The notes beneath the pieces are model-generated. The model had not been told where the DNA came from. It worked only from the letters and a program-made list of their open reading frames with translations, and searched no databases. Positions 1 to 11,885 of a stretch of 64,000 nucleotides of DNA are shown here, in pieces; within the stretch, counting starts at the first letter, position 1; every line of letters begins with the position of its first letter. The DNA lies in NCBI GenBank assembly GCA_907163075.1, contig CAJQTY010000001.1, positions 868,001 to 932,000 on the forward strand, written 5' to 3'. The DNA is from an uncultured Rhodocyclaceae bacterium (lineage in GTDB: Bacteria > Pseudomonadota > Gammaproteobacteria > Burkholderiales > Rhodocyclaceae). The position numbers and the translations under genes are program-made.

Positions 1-1
1 T

Positions 2-1774
2 CGTCTTCAAAAGCTGTATTCGGCGATGATCGACGCGGACCGGCTGATTTCCAGGACGCAGGATCGAAGCGAGCTGTTTTCGGGAATCTGCAGGATTGCC
101 GTCGAACTGGGCGGAATGAATATGGCCTGGATCGGCATCCCGAGCGAAGCCGATCAAAGGATGATTCCGGTGGCGAGCTACGGCGAAGGCACCGACTATC
201 TGCAAAAGGTTTCGATCTGTGCACGCCAGGGGATTCCTGAAGGCTGGGATCCGTGCGCAATGGCCTACCGTGAAAACAGAACCGTCCTCAACCCGAATGC
301 ACAGGGAAACCCGCTGGCAAAATCCTGGCATGACGATGCCAAAGTTTACGGCTGGGGCTCGATAGCCGCGTTTCCCATAGCGAACGGCGGCAAGCCGCTA
401 GCGGTGCTGACGGTATACAGCGGCGAAGCGAACGACTTCGACGCCGAGGTGGTGGCGCTGCTCGAGCGCCTGGCTGTGGACGTCAGCCAGGCGGTGACGG
501 TGTTTTCCGCCCGCGCTGAACGCAGGCGTTTGGAGGACATGCTGCGTTTTCGGCAATTCGGCCTGAACCATGCGGACGAGGAGGTTTTCTGGATCGACAA
601 GACGGCGCACATTCTCGACGCCAATGACACGGCCTGCCGCCAGCTCGGCTACACGCGTGCGGAGATGCTGCAGTTCACGGTGGCCGACATCGATCCGAAC
701 TTCCCCGCCGCGGAATGGTCCGGATACTGGCAGAAACTCAAAGACAACAAAACGCTGCGCTTCGAATCCGCGCACCGGCGCCGGGACGGGACCTTGTTTC
801 CAACCGAACTCATCTCCAACTACTTCGAGTACGAAGGCGTCGAATACAACTGTGCGCTGGTGCGCGATATTGGCGAGCGCAAGAAGCTGGAACAGGCGCT
901 GGACGACGGCAAAAAGCGCTTCGACCTGTTCATGGACACCCTGCCCGCCGCAGCGTTTATCAAAGACGAGGCGGGCACGACGCTTTACGCCAATCGGTAC
1001 ATGATGGATGTTATCGGAGCCCGAAACTGGCTTGGCAAGACAACGAGCGACCTCTTTCCCCCGGAACTGGCTGAAACGATGATCGCCGACGACCGGCGCG
1101 CCCTTGAAGCCGGGCATGTGATCAGCGAAGAACAGGTGCCAACCACGGATGGTCAGTTACGCATCTACCAGACGCACAAATTCAGGATTCCCCGGCAGGA
1201 TCAGCCTCCCCTGCTCGGCGGCATCGCGCTCGACATCTCCGAGCGCAAGCGGATGGAAGATCAGATCCGGAATCTCGCCTATTTCGATCCGCTGACCGGC
1301 CTGCCCAATCGCCGCATGCTGCTCGACCGCCTAGCGCAGGCGCTGTTCCGGGCAAAGCGCTACAAACTTTCGCTGGCGGTCATGTTTCTCGATCTGGACA
1401 ACTTCAAGACGGTCAACGACACGTTCGGACACGACGTCGGCGATGGACTGCTCAAAGCCCTCGCCGTCCTCCTGAGCGGCTGCGTGCGCACTGGCGACAC
1501 GGTGTCCCGGCACGGCGGCGACGAATTCATCATCCTGCTCTCCGAGATCGGCCACACGGACGACGCGGGGCTGGTCGCGGACAAGATCATCCGAACGATC
1601 AACACGCCCATTCAGGTCGCGGACTTCACGCTCCAGGTGTCGACCAGTATCGGTATCGCCGTTTACCCGATCAACGGCAACGACGACGCCCAGGACCTCA
1701 TGAAGAAGGCCGACAAGGCGATGTACGCGGCCAAGGACGCCGGGCGCGACGGCTATCGATTCTTCGTGGAGTGA
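2..1774 (+). CDS. GAF-PAS-PAS-GGDEF diguanylate cyclase, 5' end outside window
   Basis: Predicted c-di-GMP synthase with sensory input. The reading frame is open to the left edge, and the codons before the first ATG (position 26) continue a GAF-like lead-in, so the gene probably starts outside the window. Order, counted from that ATG: GAF domain to about residue 160, PAS about 165-290, PAS about 295-410, GGDEF about 420-580. The signature GGDEF is intact near residue 496. An RxxD motif (RTGD) lies five residues before it, which matches the allosteric inhibitory I-site, so product inhibition is expected. No transmembrane segment is visible in this part. It converges on the chemoreceptor gene to its right. 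The sensed ligand cannot be deduced. Confidence 0.9.
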   Translation, partial: RLQKLYSAMIDADRLISRTQDRSELFSGICRIAVELGGMNMAWIGIPSEADQRMIPVASYGEGTDYLQKVSICARQGIPEGWDPCAMAYRENRTVLNPNAQGNPLAKSWHDDAKVYGWGSIAAFPIANGGKPLAVLTVYSGEANDFDAEVVALLERLAVDVSQAVTVFSARAERRRLEDMLRFRQFGLNHADEEVFWIDKTAHILDANDTACRQLGYTRAEMLQFTVADIDPNFPAAEWSGYWQKLKDNKTLRFESAHRRRDGTLFPTELISNYFEYEGVEYNCALVRDIGERKKLEQALDDGKKRFDLFMDTLPAAAFIKDEAGTTLYANRYMMDVIGARNWLGKTTSDLFPPELAETMIADDRRALEAGHVISEEQVPTTDGQLRIYQTHKFRIPRQDQPPLLGGIALDISERKRMEDQIRNLAYFDPLTGLPNRRMLLDRLAQALFRAKRYKLSLAVMFLDLDNFKTVNDTFGHDVGDGLLKALAVLLSGCVRTGDTVSRHGGDEFIILLSEIGHTDDAGLVADKIIRTINTPIQVADFTLQVSTSIGIAVYPINGNDDAQDLMKKADKAMYAAKDAGRDGYRFFVE

Positions 1775-1801
1775 GCCGGTCGGAGCCCTGGGCGATGCCG
1801 G

Positions 1802-3883
1802 TCAGGCGTGGAACTGGGCGGCCAGTGTCTGCAGCTTTTTCGCCAGTTCCCCGATTTTCTGCGCCTCCCGCGCCGAGCGTTGCGTGGTTTGTGCCTCGGC
1901 GTCGGCATTCATGGAGATACGCTCCATGTTGCTGGCAATACCGTGCATGGCGGTGCTGCTCGCGGCCAGCGAATCGCTGATCAGATGAACCGCTTGACGG
2001 GTCTGGACGACCGAAGACTCGACGGTCGCCGCCATGTCGCCCGCCTGCGCAGCGCGCGTCGCGCCTTCGCCGACCTCCTTGCTGCTGACGGCGATTTCAC
2101 GCGCCACCGAACTGCTCATGTCCTGGATGCGCTGGATCATCGTGGCGATCTCCTGCGTCGAGTTGCCGGTGCGCTCGGCGAGTTTCCGCACCTCGTCCGC
2201 GACGACCGCGAAGCCGCGTCCCTGCTCGCCGGCACGCGCGGCTTCGATGGCGGCATTCAGGGCAAGCAGATTGGTCTGATCGGCGACCTCCTTGATCACC
2301 AGCACGATACGGCTGATTTCCTCGGACATGCCGGCGAGTTCGACGATACGCTGTTCGGAATCGGCGATGACACGCGCGGCGGCACTGATGCAATTCGACG
2401 CCTCGCGGCTGCTACTGGCACTCTGGCGCGTCGCCTGCGCAGAACTGTCCGCCGCCAGCAGGGCATCGCGCGCGTTGCCGCTCATTTCATCCATGGATAA
2501 GGAAAGCTGCTCGACAGCGGCGGCAATGCCGGCGATGGCGGTCATTTGTGACTGCGAGGCATCGACCGTGGCGTTACTGACGTCCGTCAGCTGCCCGATG
2601 GAGTGATCAAGCGAACGAGCGGTTTGCTGAATCAGGCTGATCGCTTCGTGCAAACGGTTTCGCAGCATGGCCACCCGGGTGAGGATGGCGCCGAATTCAT
2701 CGTGACCTCCGGCCCGGATGATCTGTGCAAGATCCCCGCCGGCGACCTCCGCCGCCAGCGATTCAGCCCGTTGCGCCTGGTGTGCGATGCGTGCCAGCAG
2801 GACACCGGAAAGCAGAATGCCCAGAACCACGGCGCTGACGGCCAGAAGCAGGCTACGCGTACGCGCGGCTTGCGACTGCGTGTTCAGGTTCGCAATCAGA
2901 CCGGGCGTGGCATCGTCCAGGCGCTTGATCTCGGCAAGCAGCACATCGCGCATTTCGCGCCACTTGGGCGTCTCTGTCTTGTTGAGAACGTTCCTCGCTT
3001 CGTCGCCCTGCCGGGCCTTGATCAGCCCAAAAATCTGATCATGCAGCTTCTTCTGCTCGGCACGAAGCGACACGATGCGTTCCGGCAGCCCGGACCTGGC
3101 GGTTTTCTGATCCAGATCGCGCGCCTGACCGGCGGCCGTATCAAAGCTGGCCGCCGCCGCCTTGTAGTTGTCGTAGGCCTTGGAGTTTTCCGGATCGAGC
3201 ATGATGTTGCGCGTGGCCTGCCCCATCTGCAGCCCCTGTGCATACATGTTGTAGAAATCAGCCCGCCGGGTAACATCCTGCTCCACATAACGCCGGTATT
3301 GATCCTCGATGCGGCCGGCCGAGAACTGGCTATCCGCCAGCGCGCCGATCAGCAGCAGCATGACCAGGACCATCACCATCAGCAGTCGGCGACCGATTCG
3401 CATGTTGTCGATCCACGACAGGATCCCGGAAGCCAGCCCGGCCAGCCCGGTTTTGACACGCTCGCCTTCGTGCAACCGGATCGAGGCATCCTGCCGCATT
3501 CGCGCGTACAAGGTGTCGGCGGCGGCGATCTCCTCGCGACTCGGCTTAACGCGCACGGACATGTAACCGCCGTCCGTCTTGGGCGTGACCGACGCCCGCA
3601 CCCAGTAGTAATCACCATTCTTGCAGCGGTTTTTCACGACGCCGGCCCAGGGACGGCCGCTTTTCACCGTTGCCCACAAATCACGGAAGGCTTCTGCGGG
3701 CATGTCCGGGTGGCGCACGATATTCTGCGGTTGACCGAGCAATTCGTCGATCGTGAAGCCGCTCACCGTGGAAAAATCATCGTTGACGAAGGTAATCAGC
3801 CCCTTTTCGTCAGTATGGGAAAGGATGGCGATATCGTTGCCGTATTCGCGCTCAATGCTGGTGACAGGCTGGTTATTACGCAT
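1802..3883 (-). CDS. PAS-containing methyl-accepting chemotaxis protein (Aer-like)
   Basis: Chemoreceptor of about 693 residues. The N-terminal PAS domain resembles Aer (motifs such as [13 protein letters not shown] and [12 protein letters not shown]), which in Aer binds FAD and reports redox state. It is followed by a transmembrane segment around residue 185, a four-helix-bundle periplasmic-type sensor region, a HAMP-like linker, and the signalling hairpin with the conserved core [20 protein letters not shown]. The C terminus ends in AAQFHA, without an NWETF-type tether for CheR/CheB. The ATG at 3883 is preferred over an upstream extension because GGAGAC lies just before it. No che genes are adjacent, so it would feed a chemotaxis system elsewhere. 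FAD binding is inference from family resemblance. Confidence 0.9.
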   Translation of the reverse strand: MRNNQPVTSIEREYGNDIAILSHTDEKGLITFVNDDFSTVSGFTIDELLGQPQNIVRHPDMPAEAFRDLWATVKSGRPWAGVVKNRCKNGDYYWVRASVTPKTDGGYMSVRVKPSREEIAAADTLYARMRQDASIRLHEGERVKTGLAGLASGILSWIDNMRIGRRLLMVMVLVMLLLIGALADSQFSAGRIEDQYRRYVEQDVTRRADFYNMYAQGLQMGQATRNIMLDPENSKAYDNYKAAAASFDTAAGQARDLDQKTARSGLPERIVSLRAEQKKLHDQIFGLIKARQGDEARNVLNKTETPKWREMRDVLLAEIKRLDDATPGLIANLNTQSQAARTRSLLLAVSAVVLGILLSGVLLARIAHQAQRAESLAAEVAGGDLAQIIRAGGHDEFGAILTRVAMLRNRLHEAISLIQQTARSLDHSIGQLTDVSNATVDASQSQMTAIAGIAAAVEQLSLSMDEMSGNARDALLAADSSAQATRQSASSSREASNCISAAARVIADSEQRIVELAGMSEEISRIVLVIKEVADQTNLLALNAAIEAARAGEQGRGFAVVADEVRKLAERTGNSTQEIATMIQRIQDMSSSVAREIAVSSKEVGEGATRAAQAGDMAATVESSVVQTRQAVHLISDSLAASSTAMHGIASNMERISMNADAEAQTTQRSAREAQKIGELAKKLQTLAAQFHA

Positions 3884-4072
3884 GGCGTCTCCGTGGCGTT
3901 CACGCTGAATCAACACGCTATGCCGGCAATAATAGCGCAATCAATATAGCAATATGGCTTCCTTTATTCATTAAATTTATACAGTAATGTCCGTACAAAA
4001 ATCGCACAGAATTACCCCGTTGCCGGGCCGAGACGCGATGTCTCGGGCAAATGAAAAACGCCCGGCCGGCCA

Positions 4073-6652
<2,580 letters not shown>

Positions 6653-6686
6653 GGGGTCTCCTTGGGAATCGGGTGGTCTGCTCACT

Positions 6687-6714
6687 AGTTGGGTATCCCT
6701 GCCCGCATTTCAAG
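6687..6714 (-). promoter_or_regulatory. Predicted sigma-32 heat-shock promoter of clpB
   Basis: On the minus strand a perfect CTTGAAA (-35, complement of 6708-6714) is followed after 14 bases by CCCAACT (complement of 6687-6693), close to the sigma-32 -10 consensus CCCCATNT. It lies 35-62 bases before the clpB start, and clpB is a classic heat-shock regulon member. No transcript data are available. Confidence 0.6.
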
Positions 6715-6837
6715 CCCGCGGCGACCGCTTCCGGGCGCTGACAGCAGCGCGACCAAGGCGGCCGACGTGCACATCGGTTTCCTCGCCCGCTTCACCGGGT
6801 CGCTGGTAGTAGGCAGTCATGTTGAAAGGCAAGGATA

Positions 6838-6970
6838 AAAGCTTCACCACCAAGACACAAAGGGCACCAAGTTTCACGAAGAAAAACAAGACGTTAACTT
6901 TGTGACCTCTTGGTGATCTTGGTGTCCCCCAAGGGGATTTCCTGCGGGGCATCTTGGTGGTTCGCACTTT
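6838..6970. repeat. Dispersed intergenic repeat, ACCACCAAG/CTTGGTGGT type, copy 1
   Basis: A noncoding block beginning CACCACCAAGACACAAAG and ending CTTGGTGGTTCGCA, with internal copies of cttggtg. The ends are mutually inverted, so the block can fold on itself. A related block with the same ends lies at 13325-13432. It occupies much of the 530-base gap between clpB and the M15 peptidase gene, where I see no convincing gene. Confidence 0.6.
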
Positions 6971-7121
6971 TTCGTTGACTGACTAGTAGTCTATGGCGCG
7001 CTCGGCGCGGTCGATCAGGCGGCGCCAGAATCACGGCCGCGAACTCGGCGCCTCTTCGCGGTCGCGGTAGGGACGGCGCCGGGCGCGCCTAAGACGGTCG
7101 CCCGGTGTCGATGCAAGCGAT

Positions 7122-7150
7122 TTCGTTTCCGCCCGCAGTGTGCTTATAAT
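7122..7150 (+). promoter_or_regulatory. Possible sigma-70 promoter of the M15 peptidase/lipoprotein pair
   Basis: A perfect TATAAT (7145-7150) is preceded at 17 bases by TTCGTT, a poor -35. It lies about 90 bases before the first possible start of the peptidase gene. The -10 is convincing, the -35 is not. Confidence 0.35.
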
Positions 7151-7308
7151 CGTCACGATGGCGCACGCTTTGCCCGTTCGCCAGTCCGCGTCCAGCCACC
7201 GAGAACCAGGGAGGATGATCCGTATGTCCATAACCACGCGGCATGGCGAAGTCGCCGGGTTCGCCACAGCCGCGCCAGCATCGTTGGCTGCGGCCGGCTG
7301 AGCGCGAC

Positions 7309-7902
7309 ATGGCAGGCGCGACGCCTCCGGGTCCGCTCGGCACGCAAGCCAACACCCCGCAAATCGATCCCGGCACCAGCGCGCCGATCGCCACCCCCGC
7401 GCCCGGGCCCGTGGCGGCGGCGGTCATAACGCCCGAGCAGCCCAAGGCCGACGCCGAGATCGAGGCGCTCGACCTCGCGAAAACCGCCCGGGAAGCCGCC
7501 TACGCGCTTAAGAAGGCGCACCCCGCCGTCAAGTTCACCAGCGGTAGGCGGAGCAAGGAGGACCAGGCCCGCGCCATGGCCGGCAACGTCGTGAGCAAGC
7601 GCAAATGGATTGAGGAGACCTATGCGCAAAGCGCGCTGCGCAAGAGCTGCCAGGACTGGGTCGACGCCCACCCCGACCAGAAAACGCAGGCCGAAATCGC
7701 CGCCGGGCTGCTCTCGGTGCTTGACTCCGCTACCGACAAGGAGCTTGGCGGATTCAGTAGACATCTTTCCGGGGAAGCCTTCGATGTGCAGCCCGTCGAA
7801 CAGGACGCCGAGGCGATCAAAGCAACGATTCGCGGCCTCGCCGGGCTCGTCAAGTTTCTCGACAGCGAAGGCGGACTGGTGCGCTGGCATGCGCAGTTCT
7901 GA
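7309..7902 (+). CDS. M15-family peptidase (VanY/endolysin-like), no signal peptide
   Basis: Predicted zinc peptidase cutting peptide bridges of peptidoglycan, about 197 residues. It carries the M15 zinc motif SxHxxGxAxD as SRHLSGEAFD, an upstream SGRRSKEDQA resembling the substrate-side motif of phage endolysins and VanY, and a C-terminal VRWHAQF supplying the last zinc histidine. The first 45 residues are rich in Pro, Ala, Gly and Thr and contain no signal peptide. Starts at 7243 or 7309 are both possible. I chose 7309 because the additional 22 residues are Arg/Pro-rich with no family likeness. The stop overlaps the next gene, a lipoprotein, by 14 bases. It could be a prophage endolysin remnant or a toxin with its periplasmic partner. 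No other phage gene is nearby. Confidence 0.7.
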   Translation: MAGATPPGPLGTQANTPQIDPGTSAPIATPAPGPVAAAVITPEQPKADAEIEALDLAKTAREAAYALKKAHPAVKFTSGRRSKEDQARAMAGNVVSKRKWIEETYAQSALRKSCQDWVDAHPDQKTQAEIAAGLLSVLDSATDKELGGFSRHLSGEAFDVQPVEQDAEAIKATIRGLAGLVKFLDSEGGLVRWHAQF

Positions 7903-8485
7903 GCACGGCGGGCGGGACAACGGCGTCGGCGCGACCGCCGCGTGGCGGCCAGCCCGCCGCTTGCTGCTCGCGGCGACGGTACTTGGCGTTGCGGCCTGCG
8001 CCAGTCACGACGCGTGCGAGGTGCGCGGAGCGCCCGGGTCGTCGCCTGATTTGGGCGCCGAGCAGGCCGTACTGCGCAGTATCCGCAACGGCAGCCTCTA
8101 CGCGCAGGCGATTGCGCCCACCGGCGTCGCCGCGTGCCGACTGGCGCGCGACGACGGCGTGTTACGCGTGCACTATCGGGCCTCAGGCGGCAACGCCCTG
8201 GACGTCGAACGCGACCCGCGTATCGAATACACCAACGTCGAAGCCAGTTTCGTCACCCCGCCCGTCGACAACGACGCGATCGGCATTCTTGCTCGCGCCG
8301 AGCGCGAGTCTTTCGGCGCTGGGGGCTGCGGCATTGACTGGCTGAACCCCGAGACCGAGAAATCCGCCGACGCGCAGGGCAATGAAGAATCGATCTACCG
8401 CGGCGATGTGTGTAACTGCCGGGCACGCGTGCGCCGCAACGCGGCGGGCGTCGTGATCAAGCTCGGCTTGCGCAGCAGCTGCTGA
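7889..8485 (+). CDS. Predicted lipoprotein, unknown function
   Basis: A 198-residue protein with an N-terminal basic stretch, a hydrophobic segment (RLLLAATVLGVAAC) and a lipobox LGVAAC, so it is predicted to be lipid-anchored in the periplasm. The mature part has several cysteines (for example DVCNC, RSSC at the end) that could form disulfides. I recognise no family. The ATG at 7889 lies inside the end of the M15 peptidase gene (14-base overlap), which implies translational coupling and a functional partnership, possibly protecting the periplasm against the peptidase. Confidence 0.7.
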   Translation: MRSSEHGGRDNGVGATAAWRPARRLLLAATVLGVAACASHDACEVRGAPGSSPDLGAEQAVLRSIRNGSLYAQAIAPTGVAACRLARDDGVLRVHYRASGGNALDVERDPRIEYTNVEASFVTPPVDNDAIGILARAERESFGAGGCGIDWLNPETEKSADAQGNEESIYRGDVCNCRARVRRNAAGVVIKLGLRSSC

Positions 8486-8536
8486 GCCGCACCGACCGAT
8501 CACGCCATTCACCACCTGAAAACCTGGTCGCCGCCG

Positions 8537-8578
8537 CGTAGTTCGGAAAGGCCGAAGGCGCATTCCGACATTCGGCGG
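8537..8578. repeat. 42-bp palindromic repeat (REP-like), copy 1
   Basis: This 42-base block contains nested inverted pairs TCGGAA/TTCCGA and GCCGAA/TTCGGC and can form a hairpin. A second copy at 28951-28992 matches at 37 of 42 positions. Both lie between genes. Confidence 0.65.
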
Positions 8579-8616
8579 TGGATTTATCTGGCGCGCTCTC
8601 GCACGCCGCCAGCGAC

Positions 8617-9954
8617 TCAGCGGCAGACGATCCCGTCACCCTGGCAGGGCACCGAAAAGACCGCCGCGAAGCCGCCGCCGGGCGTGCGGAAATTGGTCGT
8701 CTGCCCCTGGTAGAGGCGCGCCGAAACGAGCTGGACGGCACCCTGATAGACGTAATTGCGCAGGTCCAGCTTGAGATCCTGCTCGACGCCGTCGACCAGC
8801 AGACGCCGCTCGGACGGCGGCACCAGCGCCTGGGCGACGTAGCCGCCCCGGGAAATCTCGGCGAACACGCGTTTGGTCAGCTTGTCGCCGCGGTACGCCG
8901 CCTTGCTGCCGTAGCCGGCCGCCGGTTTGAAGAACCACTGCCGGCGGCTGGCCCAAAACGAGCCGGCATGTTCCGGCATGATCTCTTCGGTAGGTGGGAT
9001 GCCGGCCCCGAGAATTTTCCGCTCCGCCGGGCCAACGCCGATTTCTGTCAGCCACGCCGCGTCGGTCAGCGCCGCCAGATTGCGCTTGTCGGCATACAGC
9101 GCATGCGCCCGCGGGTGCGGCGTGAGCACCACCGCGTCGGCCAGGTAGGCCGCGCGCAGCACCGCGCTCGGCGCGGCATCGAGCGAGAAATCCGTCAGCC
9201 GGTTGTAAACCAGATCGACGACCTGCCCACGGCAAACCAGGCGCCCTGACGCCAGCGACAGCTCGCGCGGATCGGCAACCAGTGCCGATATCCCGTGAGC
9301 TTCGAACATCTGCCGGAATAGCTCGAATTCCGGCGCCAGGAACTGCGTCGCCGGCGCCTCGTCGACGATGGCGATGCGCTTGAGCGGAAGATCTCCGCGC
9401 GCCAGTTGCCACTCCTGGCGGAACATGTCCATGAAGAGGTCTTCCGGCGTCGTGTCGGGCAGCGCCGGCGCGGGACTGCAGCAGGCCCGCTGTGCCTGCT
9501 GCAGCTTGGCGTTGAGCAGGGCGCCGCCGGCGTTGGTGTTGATCTCGATCAGGCGCGGCCCGTCGCCTCCGAGGTGGAAGTCGTAGCCGAGAAAGACTCC
9601 CGCCGCTGCTGGCGAATGGCGCGCAATCTCCGGCGCGTAGGCGAGGACGCGTTGCCGCCAGGCGGGTAGCGCCACGACCTGCTCGATCACGCCGATCAGA
9701 TCGGCCATGAACTGCAGGTGCGCCGCGGCGACATAAACCAGCGTATCCGAGAATAGATGCGGTCGTGTCGCCAGCAGTTCGGCGTGTGCCCGCCGGTTTT
9801 CCTCGCTCGCGTCGCCTTCCGCACCCAGCAGCGCGTGCCGCAGCCGCTCGTGATCGACGGAACTGCAGATGCAGCCGCGATTGAGCACGGCGGCGGCATC
9901 GCGGCAGTCGTACGGCAGCGGGGCGATCGGGGTGTGGCGTGTCGCGCTGCTCAT
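8617..9954 (-). CDS. ATP-grasp-like conserved protein
   Basis: A cytoplasmic protein of 445 residues without signal peptide or membrane segment. The middle carries LIEINTNAGG, which resembles the ATP/Mg-binding ENxN-type motif of glutathionylspermidine-synthase-like and other ATP-grasp ligases. The C-terminal half has WFFKPAAGYGSKA, like the ATP-grasp lysine and glycine-rich loop. A carboxylate-amine ligase role is inferred from these motifs; the substrate is unknown. Its start overlaps the dinG stop by four bases (ATGA), so the two are translated together. Confidence 0.6.
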   Translation of the reverse strand: MSSATRHTPIAPLPYDCRDAAAVLNRGCICSSVDHERLRHALLGAEGDASEENRRAHAELLATRPHLFSDTLVYVAAAHLQFMADLIGVIEQVVALPAWRQRVLAYAPEIARHSPAAAGVFLGYDFHLGGDGPRLIEINTNAGGALLNAKLQQAQRACCSPAPALPDTTPEDLFMDMFRQEWQLARGDLPLKRIAIVDEAPATQFLAPEFELFRQMFEAHGISALVADPRELSLASGRLVCRGQVVDLVYNRLTDFSLDAAPSAVLRAAYLADAVVLTPHPRAHALYADKRNLAALTDAAWLTEIGVGPAERKILGAGIPPTEEIMPEHAGSFWASRRQWFFKPAAGYGSKAAYRGDKLTKRVFAEISRGGYVAQALVPPSERRLLVDGVEQDLKLDLRNYVYQGAVQLVSARLYQGQTTNFRTPGGGFAAVFSVPCQGDGIVCR

Positions 9955-11879
9955 GGGGTCTGAAAGAAGGCCAGCACGTCGTCAAGTTCGCGCGTCCGCT
10001 TCATCGGCGGCAGGCTGCGCCAGATGCGTTTGCCGTAATGTTTGCTGATCAGGCGCGGATCGCAGATCATCAGCACGCCACGGTCGCTTTCATCGCGGAT
10101 CAGCCGGCCAGCGCCCTGCTTGACGTTGATCACGGCCCGCGGCAACTGGTAGTCCATGAAGGCGTTGCGGCCTTCCTGCTTCATGCGTTCGATGCGCGCC
10201 GAGAGCACCGGATCGTCGGGCGGCGCGAACGGCAGTTTGTCGATGACCACCAGCGACAGGGCCTCGCCGCGCACATCGACGCCTTCCCAGAAGCTCTGGC
10301 TGCCGACCAGGATGGCGTTACCGAGCCGGCGGAAGCGTTCGAGCAACTCGTTCTTGCTGCCTTCGCCCTGGATCAGTAAGGGGAAATCGAGCCCGGCGCG
10401 TTGCAGCTGTTCGCTCAGCAGTTCGTGCGTGCGGCGCATGGCGCGTAGCGAGGTGCACAGGAAAAACGCCCGCCCGCCGCTGGCTTCGACCACCGGGAAG
10501 GCGGCCTTGACGACGGCTTCGGTGAACGCGAAATTGTTCGGGTCGGGCAGGTTTGCCGGCGCGTAGAGCAGGGCCTGCCGCTCGTAATCGAAGGGACTGT
10601 CCCAGAACGCCGAATCGGCCTGATCGAGCCCCATCTCGGCGCAGTAGTGACCGAAATCGCGCTGTACGGCCAGCGTCGCCGAGGTGAATATCCAGGCGCG
10701 CGGGTGGCCGCTCATCTGCTTCTGCATGATCCTGGCGATGACCAGCGGCGTGGCGTTGAGCTGCAGCGACAGCGTGTAGGTTTCGCCCCAGCGCACGTAG
10801 TCAGCATCGGCGCCCTGCTTCCAGCGCTGCAACTGGGCGACCAGTTCGCCGGCCCGGCGCCAGCAGTTTTCCAGCCCCTCCGAGCGCTGCGCCTGCGTTT
10901 CGAGCAAGGCGGCGAACGCTTCGAGTTCGCGCAGCAGGCCGACCACGCCGTTGGCGAAGCCCATGCGTTCTTCGAGCTGCGCCAGCGAGAAGCGCGCCGG
11001 CTCGACGGGCAGGGTCAGGCGCAGATCCTTGGCCGCCTTCTCGACCACGCCGCACAGTTTTGGCAGATCGAGGCAGTCGCGTGCCGCCGCCAGGCCTTCG
11101 GCACGCGCGTCGCGGGCCAGATCGACAACCTGCGCCGTCGACACGTTGTCGCCGAAAAACAGGCTGGCGGTTTCCGGCAACTGGTGCGCTTCATCGAAAA
11201 TGACCGTATTGCAGGCGGGCAGCAGTTCGGCCGTGCCTTCGTCGCGCAGCATCACGTCAGCAAAGAACAGGTGATGATTGACCACCACCAGGTCGGCCGC
11301 CAGCGCTTCGCGGCGCGCGGCGAGGACGAAGCATTCCTTGTTGTTCGGGCAGTCCTGGCCGAGACAGTTCTCGCGCGTCGACGTCACCATGCCCCAGACC
11401 GCGGAACTCTCCGGCACATCGCCGCAATCGGCCTTGTCGCCGGTACGCGTTTTCTTCATGAAGCGCGCAATGCGCGCCGCGTGCGCGGCATCTTCACGCG
11501 AGAGAAAACGTCCGTCGGCCAACGAGCGCTCCAGGTGGTAGTGGCAGACATAGTTGGCGCGCCCCTTGAGCAGCGCGACCTTGACCGGCGATCCCAGGGC
11601 CTTGCGCACGGTTGGGATGTCACGCGAAAAAAGCTGGTCCTGGAGGTTCTTGGTGCCCGTCGAGACGATCACCTTGCCGCCCGAAAGCAGCGCCGGAACG
11701 AGATAGGCGAAGGTCTTGCCGGTGCCGGTGCCGGCCTCGGCCACGAGCACGCGATTCGCGGCCATGGCCGCCGCGATGCGTTCGGCCATGTCGAGCTGCT
11801 GTGCGCGCAGACGGTAGCCGGGAATCGCGGAGGCCAGCAGGCCGTCGGGGGAGAAGATTTCGGGCAGGGAGAGGGCCAT
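9951..11879 (-). CDS. DinG/YoaA-family ATP-dependent DNA helicase
   Basis: Superfamily 2, XPD-like 5'-3' helicase of 642 residues. Walker A reads AEAGTGTGKT near residue 50 and the Walker B box is DEAH near residue 225. Between them lie cysteines spaced as in the Fe-S cluster of DinG/XPD (CHYH, then NCLGQDCPNNKEC). Such helicases unwind R-loops, D-loops and G-quadruplexes during replication repair. Length and motif layout fit YoaA/DinG, and I cannot separate the two. It follows the ABC ATPase gene after 6 bases and overlaps the ATP-grasp gene, so it belongs to a leftward operon. Confidence 0.92.
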   Translation of the reverse strand: MALSLPEIFSPDGLLASAIPGYRLRAQQLDMAERIAAAMAANRVLVAEAGTGTGKTFAYLVPALLSGGKVIVSTGTKNLQDQLFSRDIPTVRKALGSPVKVALLKGRANYVCHYHLERSLADGRFLSREDAAHAARIARFMKKTRTGDKADCGDVPESSAVWGMVTSTRENCLGQDCPNNKECFVLAARREALAADLVVVNHHLFFADVMLRDEGTAELLPACNTVIFDEAHQLPETASLFFGDNVSTAQVVDLARDARAEGLAAARDCLDLPKLCGVVEKAAKDLRLTLPVEPARFSLAQLEERMGFANGVVGLLRELEAFAALLETQAQRSEGLENCWRRAGELVAQLQRWKQGADADYVRWGETYTLSLQLNATPLVIARIMQKQMSGHPRAWIFTSATLAVQRDFGHYCAEMGLDQADSAFWDSPFDYERQALLYAPANLPDPNNFAFTEAVVKAAFPVVEASGGRAFFLCTSLRAMRRTHELLSEQLQRAGLDFPLLIQGEGSKNELLERFRRLGNAILVGSQSFWEGVDVRGEALSLVVIDKLPFAPPDDPVLSARIERMKQEGRNAFMDYQLPRAVINVKQGAGRLIRDESDRGVLMICDPRLISKHYGKRIWRSLPPMKRTRELDDVLAFFQTP

Positions 11880-11885
11880 GCGCGG

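Noticed and set aside
2603-3949. Long open frames on the strand opposite genes (for example 2603-3949, 5147-6247, 29103-30497, 31350-32735)
   Set aside because: They mirror well-supported genes, arise from GC-rich codon usage, and their translations show no family features.
6710-6822. Possible 36-codon gene upstream of clpB on the minus strand
   Set aside because: No recognised family, no clear ribosome binding site, and it overlaps the clpB promoter; not supported.
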